A DNA stretch of 64,000 nt from DAMCAP01 sp032059445. GTDB taxonomy: Bacteria; Bacillota; Clostridia; Oscillospirales; Ruminococcaceae. Where the stretch lies: assembly GCA_032059445.1 (NCBI GenBank), contig DAMCAP010000013.1:1-64000 (forward strand), written 5' to 3'. Position numbers and translations under genes: made by a program. The notes under the pieces are model-generated. The model did not search any database. It worked only from the letters and a program-made list of their open reading frames with translations, and had not been told where the DNA came from. Positions 14,975-23,317 of the stretch are shown here, piece after piece. Every line of letters begins with the position of its first letter. Position 1 is the first letter of the stretch.

Positions 14975-16564
14975 TTATTTCTTAAGTATGAATTCTCCAA
15001 GGCGCTCCTTGGTCTGTATAGTATTCCTCAGGGCAAATTTACCGCCCATCAGTACATGCTCGATACCCTCTGACTTCTGGAAAGGGTTTTTAAAGGTAGA
15101 GCGATCGGTCACGGTCTCGGGGTTAAATACCGTAATATCGGCAATAAGTCCCTCTTTGAGCTGACCTCTGTCGGTCATCCCTAGGGTATCGGCAGTCAGC
15201 TTGGTCATACGGTTCACTGCTTCAGCTAGGGTGCAGATCTTCTGCTCACGTACCAACCGCAGCACACGAGGGAAGGTACCGAAGTTTCTCGGATGAAGCT
15301 TGCCTCCGCACTTCTCGATGTCAAAGGGATAGCCTGAGCCGTCACTGCCGATAGAAATCCAGTTTTGGCGCAATAATAGGTCCACATCTTCTTCGCTCAT
15401 GCTTACAAAAATGCAAGATGTTGCGCCCTTGGTTTCAATAATTACCTTGGCTACTGCCTCTGCCATGCTCACACCCAGCGCCTCTGCCAGCTCATAGATG
15501 TTTTTGTCATCGGCAATTGGATACCGCCCATTCGTCGAGATGATGTAGAGCGCTTCGCCGTCTGAGCGCTCGGCAAACTTCTCTCTCAGATCAGCCATCA
15601 GCTCTTCGTGGTGCTCTCCTGCCAATCGCTCCGCCGCTTTGGCAATACCGCCCTCCAGCGTCCACTTAGGCATAATGTTGGTGATGCCTGTAGAGGATGC
15701 GGTGTAGGGGTACATGTCAGCACTGAGGCGGATGCCCGCAGCTCTGGCTGCCTCCATATGCTCCAAAAGGTCTGGTGCTCTGCCAAACTGCTTTTTACCG
15801 CTCATCTTGAGGTGAGCAATATGTACTTTGACCCCTGTCTGACGATTGATCTCATACATCTCTTCCAGCGCATCAAAAATCTTGGCACCTTGATCCCGCA
15901 TATGAGAGGTGATGATGCCGTCATACTTGCTGATGACTGCGCCAAGGGAGTTTAGTTCATTTTGATCGGCAAAAACACCAGGCGTGTAACCCAGCCCCAA
16001 CGAAATGCCCCATGCCCCCTGCTCCATGGCTTCATCCATCAGCTCACACATGACTGATAACTGTGCCTCGTCGGCAGGCTTACCGGAGAAGCCCATCACG
16101 CCGCAGCGCAGAGCACCGTGACCGATGAGAGGGATCAGGTTGGTCGACATTTTTTTGTCGGTATCCTTTACCTTGCTCATAAACTGGGCAAGACTCTCGG
16201 AGGTATAGAAATGCGCATCGTACTTTTCATTATTAGAAACATAGTTATAGAGATTATGCATCAAATCCTTGCGTGCAGGGTAGATGGTAGCTCCACACTG
16301 GCCTGCAAGCTCGGAGGTAACCCCCTGCGTGATCTTAGATTCGCTCTTTTCGTCTAGTAAAAAGGTGCAGTCACCATGAGAGTGCATATCGATGAAGCCC
16401 GGCGCTACCGCAAGACCCGCCACATCGATGACCTCTGATGCGGGCTCGGAGATGGATGCTGCAATCTTGGCGATTTTGCCATCTTTGATAGCGAGATCCG
16501 CCTTATAGGCTGGATCGGTGCCGCCATCATAAATCATGCCGTTTTTTAGGATAATGTCGTACAT
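14975..16564 (-). CDS. N-acyl-D-amino-acid deacylase (D-aminoacylase)
   Basis: 529 residues from an ATG with AAGGAGG seven bases upstream. A longer frame to 16660 lacks such a site. It is an amidohydrolase-superfamily metal enzyme that removes acyl groups from N-acyl-D-amino acids. The N-terminal beta sandwich is followed by APGFIDMHSHGD, where the two histidines bind metal. SHMRDQGAKIFDALEE and AHLKMSG supply further ligands, and the late segment ISIGSDGSGYPF holds the catalytic Asp. The C-terminus has GLIADITVFNPETV, the usual sandwich closure. Length fits the family (480-530). It is the last gene of a run after oppABCDF. This suggests that imported D-residue peptides or acylated D-amino acids are its substrates. 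Confidence 0.88.
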   Translation of the reverse strand: MYDIILKNGMIYDGGTDPAYKADLAIKDGKIAKIAASISEPASEVIDVAGLAVAPGFIDMHSHGDCTFLLDEKSESKITQGVTSELAGQCGATIYPARKDLMHNLYNYVSNNEKYDAHFYTSESLAQFMSKVKDTDKKMSTNLIPLIGHGALRCGVMGFSGKPADEAQLSVMCELMDEAMEQGAWGISLGLGYTPGVFADQNELNSLGAVISKYDGIITSHMRDQGAKIFDALEEMYEINRQTGVKVHIAHLKMSGKKQFGRAPDLLEHMEAARAAGIRLSADMYPYTASSTGITNIMPKWTLEGGIAKAAERLAGEHHEELMADLREKFAERSDGEALYIISTNGRYPIADDKNIYELAEALGVSMAEAVAKVIIETKGATSCIFVSMSEEDVDLLLRQNWISIGSDGSGYPFDIEKCGGKLHPRNFGTFPRVLRLVREQKICTLAEAVNRMTKLTADTLGMTDRGQLKEGLIADITVFNPETVTDRSTFKNPFQKSEGIEHVLMGGKFALRNTIQTKERLGEFILKK

Positions 16565-17025
16565 AGCTTCCTCCTTGATGGTTTGTTTGCCTGCGATACT
16601 ATTAGGGGTATTGCGGTGCGGGTAATTTTGAAATTCCCACCCAATCTTTTCCTGTTGCATGCATGAGATTAGGACTGACTGCTTACAGGTAGCGCAAGGA
16701 TTTGATGAAATATACCTCTAATCCTTGCAAATCAGGTACAAACTCCTTACACCCATGCCGTACGAGCACTTTCTTCATGATCGAGGTCAAAAAGAGAGCC
16801 AAACGTCTAAGGGCTGTGGTCTTAACCACTTGATGGACGAACTAACGGATTGCCCTTGCAAAGGTACCTCACCCATTGAACTGCCCTACGGCATGGGGTG
16901 CCTAGCCCGACCAAGCGGGGCGATCCTTACCACTTCTAAGCAACTTTGCTCCTATGAGTGACATAAGGATCCCCCACTTGGAGGGCTCCATCCCCCTGCA
17001 CACGGTAATATACTGCTTTAAACGA
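16565..17025. other. Spacer between oppF and D-aminoacylase, one inverted repeat
   Basis: No gene recognised in 460 bases. A 9-bp inverted repeat GCAAGGATT...AATCCTTGC (16694-16728) lies 130 bases upstream of the D-aminoacylase start. It could be an operator or RNA hairpin. Small GC-rich palindromic pieces near 16885-16925 are unexplained. The spacer is long for co-transcribed genes, so D-aminoacylase may have its own promoter. Confidence 0.4.
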
Positions 17026-18012
17026 TTATAGCACAGCCATAGGCTCTTTGCAAAAGCTTTCTGCCTTACAGCAAGCTACGAAATGCCCCGGCTGTATCTC
17101 CCGCAGAGGGGGATTTTCCTTTAAGCACTCGTCGCTGGCGTGAATGCAGCGTTTATAAAACCTGCAAGAATTGGGCAAATTGATCGGTGAAGTAATCTCA
17201 CCTTTTAGGAGAATGCGCTCCTTTTTGGCTCCACCCACCTCGGGGATTGGTATGGCAGAAAGCAGTGCAGTGGTGTAAGGATGCACAGGATTGTCAAAAA
17301 TCTCTGTAGCAGGAGCTTTCTCTACCAACTGACCTAGATACATAACCGCAATATCGTCGGAGAAGTGGTTGACTACCGACAGATCGTGGGTAATAAAGAT
17401 ATAGGTCAATCCCATCTGCTTTTGGAGCTTCTTGAGGAGGTTTAAAACCTGAGCCTGTATCGAAACATCCAGCGCCGACACCGGCTCATCACAAACGATG
17501 AACTTTGGATTCATCGCCAGCGCTCTAGCAATACCGATACGCTGCCTGCGGCCGCCGTCCAGCTCATGGGGGTAGGAATTGATCAGTCTCTGGGCAAGGC
17601 CAACTGTCTCCATCAGCTCTCTTACGCGAGCGTCGATGGCCTCTTTATCGGTGAGGATTTTGTTGGAGACGATCGGCTCCGCAATGGTCTGCTTGATGGT
17701 CATTCTCGGATCGAGGGAGGAGAAGGGATCTTGAAAGATCATCTGCATTTGCTTGCGTTTTTCTCGCATCTGGCGGGTGTTAAGCGGCAGGATATCCTCC
17801 CCTTCAAAGAGGACTTCTCCCGCCGTGGGCTCGATCAATCTCAGGATTGCCCGCCCTGTAGTAGATTTGCCGCAGCCCGACTCCCCTACGATGCCAAGGG
17901 TCTTGCCGCGCTCAATAGAAAAGCTCACGCCATCTACCGCATGGAGCATACCCTTGGGGGTTTTGAAGTATTTTGTAAGGTTTTTGACCTCAAGAATTTT
18001 ATCTGCTGCCAT
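17026..18012 (-). CDS. oppF: Peptide ABC transporter ATP-binding protein, OppF/DppF type
   Basis: 328 residues with Walker A GIVGESGCGKST (about residue 40), Q-loop IFQDPFSSLDPRM, Walker B KFIVCDEPVSALD and H-loop FITHDLS. The C-terminal oligopeptide-transporter extension holds a Cys-rich CRFYKRC...C segment. It powers peptide import together with OppD. The ABC signature is unusual: the expected F-SGGQRQR is ELDGGRRQR here, so the key serine is Asp and Gln is Arg. Two-ATPase importers often have one weak site, so this may be natural, but an error is possible. The start overlaps the oppD end by 14 bases. Confidence 0.9.
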   Translation of the reverse strand: MAADKILEVKNLTKYFKTPKGMLHAVDGVSFSIERGKTLGIVGESGCGKSTTGRAILRLIEPTAGEVLFEGEDILPLNTRQMREKRKQMQMIFQDPFSSLDPRMTIKQTIAEPIVSNKILTDKEAIDARVRELMETVGLAQRLINSYPHELDGGRRQRIGIARALAMNPKFIVCDEPVSALDVSIQAQVLNLLKKLQKQMGLTYIFITHDLSVVNHFSDDIAVMYLGQLVEKAPATEIFDNPVHPYTTALLSAIPIPEVGGAKKERILLKGEITSPINLPNSCRFYKRCIHASDECLKENPPLREIQPGHFVACCKAESFCKEPMAVL

Positions 18013-19021
18013 CTTTGTTCCTCCTTATATGGAAGCCGGGGGTGTCATACGCCAGACAAGCCACCTTGTGAGTAGGGCTAAATGCAGTCAGAGCAGGGCG
18101 GCGGGTGATGCACTCCTCGATGGCATAAGAGCAGCGGGGCGCAAATGCACAGCCCTCAGGCAGATTGGTTGGGTCGGGCATTAACCCGGGTATGGCCAGC
18201 AGCTCTTCTTTGCGTTCGTTGATATTGGGGATTGAGTTAAAGAGCCCCTCGGTATAAGGGTGCTTAGTGTGGTTNNNNNNNNNNAAGACTTCATCCAGCG
18301 TGCCCTGCTCTACGATGCTTCCGGCATACATTACTGCTACCTCGTCACAGATCTCTGCCACGATGCCCAGGTCGTGGGTAATCATAATCATGGCAGTTCC
18401 ACGCTTTTCCTTCAGATTACGCATCAAGTCAAGCACCTGCGCCTGGATGGTTACATCCAGCGCAGTGGTAGGCTCGTCGGCAATCAGCACTCTTGGGTTA
18501 CATGCCAGCGCAATAGCAATGACCACACGCTGCTTCATGCCACCTGAGAACTGATGAGGGTACTCCTCCCCCCTGCTGCGGGGGATGCCCACCAGCTCAA
18601 GCATATCCAGCGCCTTTTGATAGGCTTCATCCTTACTGACATGCTCGTGGATCTCGATACTCTCGGCGATCTGATACGCTACGGTAAATACAGGGTTTAG
18701 ACTGGTCATGGGGTCTTGGAAGATCATCGAGATATCCTTACCTCTGATCTGCTCCAACTGAGGCACCGTCATCTCCATGATGTTGTTTCCGCAGACCTCA
18801 ATGCTGCCCCCTTTGACCACACCGGGTGGCTCAGGCACCAGCCTTAGCATCGCCAGCGCAGCAGTAGTCTTACCGGCGCCGGTTTCACCTACCAGCCCGA
18901 TGGTCTTACCCGCTGTAAGAGTCAGGCTAAATTCGTTGACCGCCTTGACGGTCTCCTCCTCCAGCTCATAATAAATGGTCAAATCCTTGATATCTAGTAC
19001 AACTTCTTCAATATCTATCAC
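17999..19021 (-). CDS. oppD: Peptide ABC transporter ATP-binding protein, OppD/DppD type
   Basis: 340 residues with Walker A GLVGETGAGKTT, Q-loop IFQDPMTSLNPV, signature FSGGMKQRV, Walker B VLIADEPTTALDVT and H-loop MITHDLG. The C-terminal segment LPEGCAFAPRC...C is typical of the peptide transporter family. A 10-N run at 18275-18284 interrupts EVF-NHTKHPYTEGLF. In relatives these parts adjoin, so the gap likely hides few or no bases. The signature is canonical, unlike the OppF partner. Confidence 0.93.
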   Translation of the reverse strand: MIDIEEVVLDIKDLTIYYELEEETVKAVNEFSLTLTAGKTIGLVGETGAGKTTAALAMLRLVPEPPGVVKGGSIEVCGNNIMEMTVPQLEQIRGKDISMIFQDPMTSLNPVFTVAYQIAESIEIHEHVSKDEAYQKALDMLELVGIPRSRGEEYPHQFSGGMKQRVVIAIALACNPRVLIADEPTTALDVTIQAQVLDLMRNLKEKRGTAMIMITHDLGIVAEICDEVAVMYAGSIVEQGTLDEVXXXXNHTKHPYTEGLFNSIPNINERKEELLAIPGLMPDPTNLPEGCAFAPRCSYAIEECITRRPALTAFSPTHKVACLAYDTPGFHIRRNKDGSR

Positions 19022-19033
19022 AATGCCACACCT

Positions 19034-19933
19034 CTACTTCTTCAGTCTTGGATCCAGCGCGTCACGCAGCCCGTCGCCCAAAAGATTGAGGGCAAGCACC
19101 GTCACCATGATGGCAAGCCCGGGGAACAGGGTCATATGTGGGTAGCCTCTGATAAAGCGTCTGCCACTGGAGAGCATACTGCCCCACTCAGGATCGGGCG
19201 CAGGCACGCCCAGCCCCAAGAAGCTTAGGCTAGAGGCAGAGATAATAGCAGAAGCCACGCGAAGTGTGGTCTGCACGATGATGGGAGAGAGGCAGTTTGG
19301 CAGGATATGTGCAAAGATAATCTTTAGATTGCCAAGACCGATAGCGCGGGAGGCCTCTACATACTCCTGGTTACGGACTGTCAGCACCGCCGCGCGGGTA
19401 ATACGCACAAACTGAGGGATGCTGGTAATACCGACAGCAATCATCAGGTTGATCATGCTCTGCCCCATGGCAGCCACGATGACAATCGCCAGCAGCATGT
19501 TGGGCACAGCGCCCAATATATCGGTGCTACGCATAATGACTTCCTCAGTCACTCCGCCAAAATACCCTGCGATTGCGCCTAGCACCGTGCCAAATGCCAG
19601 TGCGATCACCACCGCTACGATACCAACCGAGAGGGAGTAGCGTGCACCGTAAAGGATGCGAAAGAGGATGTCTCTGCCGTATTCATCGGTGCCCATGATA
19701 TGAGCGGAGCTTGGCTTCTGGAGCCGCTGGGTAAGATTTTGCCCGATTACCTGGGTATCATAATCCAGAAGTACATTGGCAAAGATCGCGGTAAGGGCAA
19801 GGGCAAGCACAATTGTAAGACCCAGCATTGCTCCTTTATTTTTCTTAAGTCTGTGCCAGATTTCTTGCATCTGGGTGCGCTCCTTGCGCTCCTTTACATT
19901 AGGCTGTTGCTGTAGCTTTAGCTCGACTGCCAT
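19034..19933 (-). CDS. oppC: Peptide ABC transporter permease, OppC/DppC type
   Basis: 299 residues from ATG at 19931-19933, chosen because GGGAGG lies eight bases upstream. An earlier ATG at 19960 would overlap oppB by over 60 bases. The N-terminus is basic and cytoplasmic, followed by TM1 (GAMLGLTIVLALALTAIF), a periplasmic loop with GTDEYGRDILFRILYGAR, and the binding-protein-dependent transport domain. The EAA-like coupling loop is EYVEASRAIGLGNLKIIFAHILPN. This is the usual C-type permease layout with six helices. It pairs with OppB. Confidence 0.93.
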   Translation of the reverse strand: MAVELKLQQQPNVKERKERTQMQEIWHRLKKNKGAMLGLTIVLALALTAIFANVLLDYDTQVIGQNLTQRLQKPSSAHIMGTDEYGRDILFRILYGARYSLSVGIVAVVIALAFGTVLGAIAGYFGGVTEEVIMRSTDILGAVPNMLLAIVIVAAMGQSMINLMIAVGITSIPQFVRITRAAVLTVRNQEYVEASRAIGLGNLKIIFAHILPNCLSPIIVQTTLRVASAIISASSLSFLGLGVPAPDPEWGSMLSSGRRFIRGYPHMTLFPGLAIMVTVLALNLLGDGLRDALDPRLKK

Positions 19934-20879
19934 TGCTTTTGCCTCCCTTCTTGGTAGCATACTGCGACTTGATTCTTGGGTCTACCACTGCATACAAGAG
20001 GTCGACGATCAAGAGAATGACGCTAAGCATGATTGTAGTCAAAATGATACACCCCGTAACCATCGGGGTATCACGCGAGTTAAGGGAGTCGACGATCAAG
20101 CGCCCGATACCCGGCCATGCAAAAACAGTTTCGGTCAGCACTGCGCCGCCCAATATACCCGCAAGCTGAGTACCAATGATGGTGATGATGGGGATCAAAG
20201 CATTTTTGAGTGCGTGCTTGTTGATGACATCCTTCTCTGTCACTCCCTTAGAGCGGGCAGTGCGCAGGTAATCCTGCCGCACCACATCCAGCATAGAGGA
20301 GCGGGTAGTACGGGTCAGGGTGGCCATCAGGCCTGTGCCGATGGTGATGGCAGGCAGGATGATGCTCTTGACCCCCTCAGAGCCACCTGAGGGCAGCCAG
20401 CCCAGTTGTAGGGCAAAGAGTATGATCAGCAAAAGCCCCAGCCAGAAGTTTGGCATCGAAAGCCCCAGCAGCGCAGCCACCATGCTGGCGTTATCCTTCC
20501 ATGAGCCTTGGTGGGTGGCGGAGTAGATGCCCAAGGGGATTGATAGCAGTACCGAAACCACAATCGAAGCAAAGGCAAGATTCATGGTAGCAGGCAGCTT
20601 CTCAAGGTAGCTCTTAAATACGTCACGATCGGTGATGTAGGAAACACCCAGATCGCCTCGCACCAGCCCCGATATGTACTTGGCATAGCGGATGACAATT
20701 GGCTGATCCAGCCCTAATTCTACCCGCAGTGCCTCGATTTCTTCTACAGTCGCGCCATCGGGAGCCAGAAGGTCGGTGGCATCTCCGGGGGCGAGGTCAA
20801 GGATAAAATATACCAAAAAGGACACGCCGATGATCACCGGGATCATCAGAAACAATCGTTTGATTACATAGCGGTACAT
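19899..20879 (-). CDS. oppB: Peptide ABC transporter permease, OppB/DppB type
   Basis: 326 residues, six predicted helices starting MYRYVIKRLFLMIPVIIGVSFLVYFI. The ABC-permease domain has the coupling loop DYLRTARSKGVTEKDVINKHALKNALIPIITIIG and a DTPMVTGCIIL segment, all typical of OppB/DppB. TCTAGGAGGAAGT precedes ATG. It is separated from oppA by about 145 bases containing a strong hairpin, a common arrangement that lets the binding protein be made in excess. Its 3' end overlaps the oppC start by 35 bases. Confidence 0.94.
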   Translation of the reverse strand: MYRYVIKRLFLMIPVIIGVSFLVYFILDLAPGDATDLLAPDGATVEEIEALRVELGLDQPIVIRYAKYISGLVRGDLGVSYITDRDVFKSYLEKLPATMNLAFASIVVSVLLSIPLGIYSATHQGSWKDNASMVAALLGLSMPNFWLGLLLIILFALQLGWLPSGGSEGVKSIILPAITIGTGLMATLTRTTRSSMLDVVRQDYLRTARSKGVTEKDVINKHALKNALIPIITIIGTQLAGILGGAVLTETVFAWPGIGRLIVDSLNSRDTPMVTGCIILTTIMLSVILLIVDLLYAVVDPRIKSQYATKKGGKSNGSRAKATATA

Positions 20880-20926
20880 ACTTCCTCCTAGAGTTTTGCT
20901 CTTGTGATGTTGCTCTTAAAGCCTGC

Positions 20927-20979
20927 GGGTATAAGAAACCATCGCTACCACCAGGCATTTTCATGCACTTCTTATACCC
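20927..20979 (-). promoter_or_regulatory. Intercistronic hairpin between oppA and oppB
   Basis: GGGTATAAGAA (20927-20937) pairs with TTCTTATACCC (20969-20979), eleven perfect base pairs, followed by no T-run. A GC-rich hairpin (GGGGC...GCCCC, about 20995-21016) lies just before it. They probably protect the oppA message end or partly stop transcription, so that oppA exceeds oppBCDF. Confidence 0.65.
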
Positions 20980-21024
20980 TTTTGGTTAATAGGAGGGGCA
21001 GAGCAAGCCCCGCCCCATGGTAAT

Positions 21025-22593
21025 TTATTTGCTTAGTGGTACGAAGACATTAGACATATCGTGGTGAGAGGTTGGGTAGTAGTCGATACCGCCTACACCC
21101 TTCTTGACGCCAAAGTAACCGGTGGAGAAGTACAGAGGCACATAGGCAGCCTCATCGTATACGATCTGCTGGATTTCTTCGTAATAGGTCTTACGCTTAG
21201 CCTCATCCACCTCAGCTACTGCAAGATCAAGCAGCTCCATGACACGGTCATTCTTAAAGTGAGCCTTGTTTACGGCACTGCCCGGCTGGAGAATACGACG
21301 CGCATCATCACCAAAGGTGTTAAAGCCCATGCCGTAGATGCAGGACTGGTGCTCGCCATCGGTAGTGCTGGTGCTGATACCTGCGCTGTCAAGCTCCTTG
21401 ATGGTAACAGTGACCCCAATTTCCTTAAGCTGTGCTTGGATCAGCTCGGCATTGGATTTACGCTCTGCACCACTGATGGAGATTTCCAGAGTAGCGCCGC
21501 CATTTGGGTAAGCCTTTGCCAAGTACTCCTTAGCCTTGGTTGGGTTATACTCAGGGGCAGTCTTACCGCCGTTGTAGCCAAATTCGTTCCAGCCCCAGAA
21601 GGAGAGAGCTCTTTCGCCCTTACCATCGATAGATACTGCAATCAAATCATCAAACTTAATGCCGTGGGAGATTGCCTTACGGAAATCCTTATTGCTGGCT
21701 GGGCCTTTTTGAGTGTTAAATGCAAGGTAGTTTAAGGAAGATCCCTTCCAGCTTTGCAGCTCCAGCTTGGAGTCATCGGTGATGTAGCCAAGCTCCAGCT
21801 TATCAGGGTCAGCACAGATGTCGATTTCACCGGTCTGTAGTGCGATCAGACGAGCAGAAGCCTCAGGGATGTAGCGGAAGGTAAAGGTTTCGCCCTTAGC
21901 CTTCTCCCCCCAGAAGTTGTCGTTCTTCACAAGCTTGGTAAAGTCACCAAACTTATAGCTGTCGATCTTCCAAGGGCCGGAGCCTACGCCAGGGCCCTCT
22001 ACAGGGTCGGAGGTACAGGCTTTTTCAGACAATACTACGGCGGTTGGCAGGGTCATCATATGTAGCCAGTCAAAGTTTGGAGCGGTCAGCACCATCTTGA
22101 CGGTATAGTCATCGAGCGCTTCTACGCTGGCAATCTTCGTTGCCATTGCATTGGAGGAGGTGGTGCCTACTGCACGCTTAAAGGTAAACACCACGTCGCT
22201 TGCCTTTAGTGGCTCGCCATTGTGGAATTTTACATCGTTGCGCAGCTTAAATGTATAAGTAAGTCCTTTATCAACCTCCCAAGAGGTAGCAAGGCAGGGC
22301 AGGATTTTGCCGGTAGCGTTATCATAATCAACAAGATTGTCAAAGACCATTCTAAACATGTAGTTGTGCTGGGTGTTGCTGTTGGCGTGGGGGTCGATGC
22401 TGGAATGCTTACCTGATAGACCCAAAATAATGTCTTTTTTGTACTCTACTGGAGCATCACTCTTGCTGCCGGCAGGAGCACTCGTATCGGCGGGCGGGGT
22501 AGCGGGTTTGTTTCCACAGCCTGCCGCCATACCTGCAATCAGGGTCAGGCAGAGCATAAGGGAAAGAAATCGTTTGAAGTTCTTGCAGTTCAT
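21025..22593 (-). CDS. oppA: Peptide ABC transporter substrate-binding lipoprotein
   Basis: 522 residues, family 5 solute-binding protein. The N-terminal signal has a lipobox: basic KNFKRF, a hydrophobic run and then AAGC, so it is anchored outside the membrane. The family pattern shows in WEVDKGLTYTFKLRNDVKFHNGEPLKASDVVF and later in ISHGIKFDDLI. ATG at 22591-22593 is nine bases from AAAGGAG. The TTG two codons upstream is too close. As first gene of the operon behind a perfect promoter it sets specificity. The co-located D-aminoacylase suggests D-residue-containing or acylated peptides, which sequence alone cannot prove. Confidence 0.92.
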   Translation of the reverse strand: MNCKNFKRFLSLMLCLTLIAGMAAGCGNKPATPPADTSAPAGSKSDAPVEYKKDIILGLSGKHSSIDPHANSNTQHNYMFRMVFDNLVDYDNATGKILPCLATSWEVDKGLTYTFKLRNDVKFHNGEPLKASDVVFTFKRAVGTTSSNAMATKIASVEALDDYTVKMVLTAPNFDWLHMMTLPTAVVLSEKACTSDPVEGPGVGSGPWKIDSYKFGDFTKLVKNDNFWGEKAKGETFTFRYIPEASARLIALQTGEIDICADPDKLELGYITDDSKLELQSWKGSSLNYLAFNTQKGPASNKDFRKAISHGIKFDDLIAVSIDGKGERALSFWGWNEFGYNGGKTAPEYNPTKAKEYLAKAYPNGGATLEISISGAERKSNAELIQAQLKEIGVTVTIKELDSAGISTSTTDGEHQSCIYGMGFNTFGDDARRILQPGSAVNKAHFKNDRVMELLDLAVAEVDEAKRKTYYEEIQQIVYDEAAYVPLYFSTGYFGVKKGVGGIDYYPTSHHDMSNVFVPLSK

Positions 22594-22739
22594 AACCAAT
22601 ATCTCCTTTAAATTTTATCGCTGACCGGCAGGTTTGCCGGTAATACGTCGTAAAAAGGGAAATGCCTTGGTAAAGGCAATTTGTGAGATTATATAATAAT
22701 ATTTCAAAAAGTTTATACTTATTATTGGTATTACTGATT

Positions 22740-22768
22740 ATTATAATAATGTGAAACATTTATGTCAA
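22740..22768 (-). promoter_or_regulatory. Perfect sigma-A promoter of the opp operon
   Basis: TTGACA (22763-22768) and TATAAT (22740-22745), 17-base spacer, on the minus strand about 150 bases upstream of oppA. Long AT-rich leader between the two; no riboswitch class recognised. Confidence 0.88.
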
Positions 22769-23055
22769 TCAAAATATGTCTTTTAAAATAAAAATGACAG
22801 TTTATACTGTAAAATCAAATTTTGTATGTACAATAAGTAAATAAAGTTGTGAAAAGTCCTACAAAAGACTGGTAAATACCGCTAATTAGCCGACATTTCT
22901 CCTAAAAACACGTAAACAGGCAGAAATTTCTATCGAAATTATAGAATTACAAGCATGTTTCCTAGTCAAAATGCTGCGAGGCTTACTAGACAAGTCTACA
23001 TTTAATGGCAAAATTGCAATACGTAGAATTTATCTACGCCAAATAAAAATAATAT
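22769..23055. other. AT-rich divergent intergenic region, opp versus codBA
   Basis: Mostly A/T sequence between the opp promoter and the codBA promoter. I see no gene. Repeated AGAATT/ATTTCT pieces and a short GTAGA...TCTAC motif near 23027-23038 are present but not clearly regulatory. Confidence 0.4.
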
Positions 23056-23084
23056 TTGACATCTACACAAAAATATGTTACCAT
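23056..23084 (+). promoter_or_regulatory. Promoter of codBA
   Basis: TTGACA (23056-23061), 17-base spacer, TACCAT (23079-23084). Transcription would start about 23091, twenty bases before the PyrR-type loop. Confidence 0.75.
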
Positions 23085-23110
23085 TGCAATCAACATAAAA
23101 TCTTTAAACT

Positions 23111-23198
23111 CGGTACAGAGATGCCGGCAAGATTGTATAGCTTTGAGTCTGATTTCAGGCTCTCCCTAATCTTGCGGTCAATGCAGGATTTTTTTTTG
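23111..23198 (+). promoter_or_regulatory. PyrR-type attenuator in the codBA leader
   Basis: Three mutually exclusive hairpins can form. First is a binding loop, CGGTA-[CAGAGA]-TGCCG (23111-23126), whose hexaloop fits the PyrR consensus CNGNGA and whose flanks fit RU/GGY with a compensated A-U closing pair. Second is an antiterminator, CCGGCAAGATT (23124-23134) with AATCTTGCGG (23168-23177). Third is a terminator, ATCTTGC...GCAGGAT followed by nine T (23169-23197). The loop overlaps the antiterminator by CCG, so PyrR with UMP would favour termination. Confidence 0.75.
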
Positions 23199-23317
23199 CC
23201 TTTTTTTGTACAAAGACAGAAATATTCTGGATCGACTTCAATCAACAGCATTTCATATTGAGTTTTCTGCGCCATCTACCACACACCCATCAACCGTAAA
23301 AGTAAAGGAGCAATATT

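Noticed and set aside
16661..17025. Additional gene between oppF and D-aminoacylase
   Set aside because: All frames are short and lack ribosome sites. Only an inverted repeat is visible.
23091..23200. T-box or purine riboswitch before codB
   Set aside because: No T-box consensus (AGGGTGGNACCGCG) and no purine aptamer junctions. The loop and alternate hairpins fit a PyrR attenuator better.
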